Source: Nocardia otitidiscaviarum NBRC 14405
GTDB lineage: Bacteria; Actinomycetota; Actinomycetes; Mycobacteriales; Mycobacteriaceae
Length of the DNA stretch: 44,810 nt
Assembly (NCBI RefSeq): GCF_000308635.1
Contig: NZ_BAGD01000031.1
Coordinates: forward strand, 1 to 44,810
Reading direction: 5' to 3'
Positions 44,490 through 44,810 of the stretch are shown here, piece after piece. Both the position numbers and the translations under genes were made by a program. Each line of letters opens with the position of its first letter. The first letter of the stretch is position 1. The notes under the pieces were generated by a model. The model was given only the letters and a program-made list of their open reading frames with translations, had not been told where the DNA came from and made no database searches.

Positions 44490-44810
44490 CTACCCGCGCA
44501 GGCGCTCCAACAGCGCGAGCGCGGTATCGCGCATCCGGTCGACCGAGCGCGTGACGTACATGAGGTCGACGAAGAAGTCGTCGAATCCGGTGTCGGCCGC
44601 GACCTTCTCGACGGCCGTGACAATGAGCTCCGGATCGGTTCCGGCCGCCACATTGACCCGCACGGTCGTGCCGATGGTCGCCGGGTCCCGCCCGGCGGTC
44701 GCGGCGGCCCGTTCGATTACGCCGCGCAGCTCGGTCAGTCGCGCGCCCCACCCGGGCGGACCCGGCACCGGCAGTACCGGCAGCCAGCCGTCGGCCCGCC
44801 GCCCGATCCG
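44490..44810 (-). CDS. LLM-class flavin-dependent oxidoreductase, C-terminal part
   Basis: The reading frame is open from the window edge and ends with TAG at 44490; only the last 106 residues are visible. The opening RIGRRADGWLPV and the downstream helix WGARLTELRGVIERAAATAGRDPATI are characteristic of the C-terminal portion of luciferase-like monooxygenases that use F420 or FMN, and the ending MRDTALALLERLRG fits. The active-site and cofactor-binding parts lie outside the window, so substrate and cofactor cannot be judged. The first start-like codon inside (GTG 44768) is not the true start. Confidence 0.82.
   Translation of the reverse strand, partial: RIGRRADGWLPVLPVPGPPGWGARLTELRGVIERAAATAGRDPATIGTTVRVNVAAGTDPELIVTAVEKVAADTGFDDFFVDLMYVTRSVDRMRDTALALLERLRG

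Noticed and set aside
44041..44751. A 236-codon form of the NTF2-like gene
   Set aside because: The N-terminal half would overlap the flavin oxidoreductase frame and is Arg/Gly-rich. The ATG at 44430 starts the domain precisely.

Overview
The window is high-GC (roughly 70% or more), densely packed actinobacterial DNA. The family content points to the Mycobacteriales, most likely Nocardia or a close relative. The evidence is an RbpA gene, an FxsA / amidohydrolase / apolipoprotein N-acyltransferase block like the one beside rbpA in mycobacteria, a DrrAB-type exporter, a large NRPS, MpaB and DyP enzymes, and several candidate leaderless starts (a TANNNT box 6-8 nt before ATG/GTG). The genus is an inference; no rRNA gene or species marker is present.

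Layout. 0.3-3.1 kb: a TauE-like permease diverging from a NarL-type two-component system. 3.1-4.77 kb: a lone tnpB element (IS1341-type, no TnpA) with intact RuvC residues and a hairpin-rich 3' end that could be its guide RNA. 4.77-9.3 kb: fxsA, a YtcJ-like amidohydrolase, a gene-free stretch, and lnt. 9.4-27.1 kb: an AT-rich promoter region, one 13.6-kb four-module NRPS gene (C-A-T x4, TE), an overlapping drrA, then drrB, then a lone cytochrome c oxidase subunit I gene (ctaD). 27.1-29.2 kb: rbpA, a small zinc-ribbon protein and a membrane protein. 29.2-34.7 kb: an M23 peptidase, an ArsR regulator, a GT9 glycosyltransferase, a small membrane protein, an MpaB-family oxygenase, and an SGNH hydrolase diverging from a TetR gene across a double operator. 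34.7-37.7 kb: YnfA, then a copper/haem operon read leftward (membrane protein, PCu(A)C lipoprotein, Tat-exported DyP peroxidase). 37.7-39.2 kb: an ArsR-phosphatase fusion and arsenate reductase under an operator-overlapped promoter. 39.2-44.8 kb: a second SGNH hydrolase, an OmpR/HK two-component system, a large DUF4153/DUF4173-like membrane protein, an NTF2-like protein, and the C-terminus of an LLM flavin oxidoreductase cut by the window edge.

The main point of interest is the 9.4-27.1 kb block. Its first module closely resembles EntF (an EntF-like C domain plus a complete serine code), but three further modules of a different A-domain lineage stand between it and an EntF-like thioesterase. 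The product is predicted to be an N-capped Ser-X-X-X peptide exported by DrrAB. The block lies between lnt and rbpA, where mycobacteria and corynebacteria carry the ppm1 mannosyltransferase, and no ppm1 is present here. The ctaD gene at the end of the block may be a passenger, or a target-duplicate resistance gene; the sequence cannot decide which.
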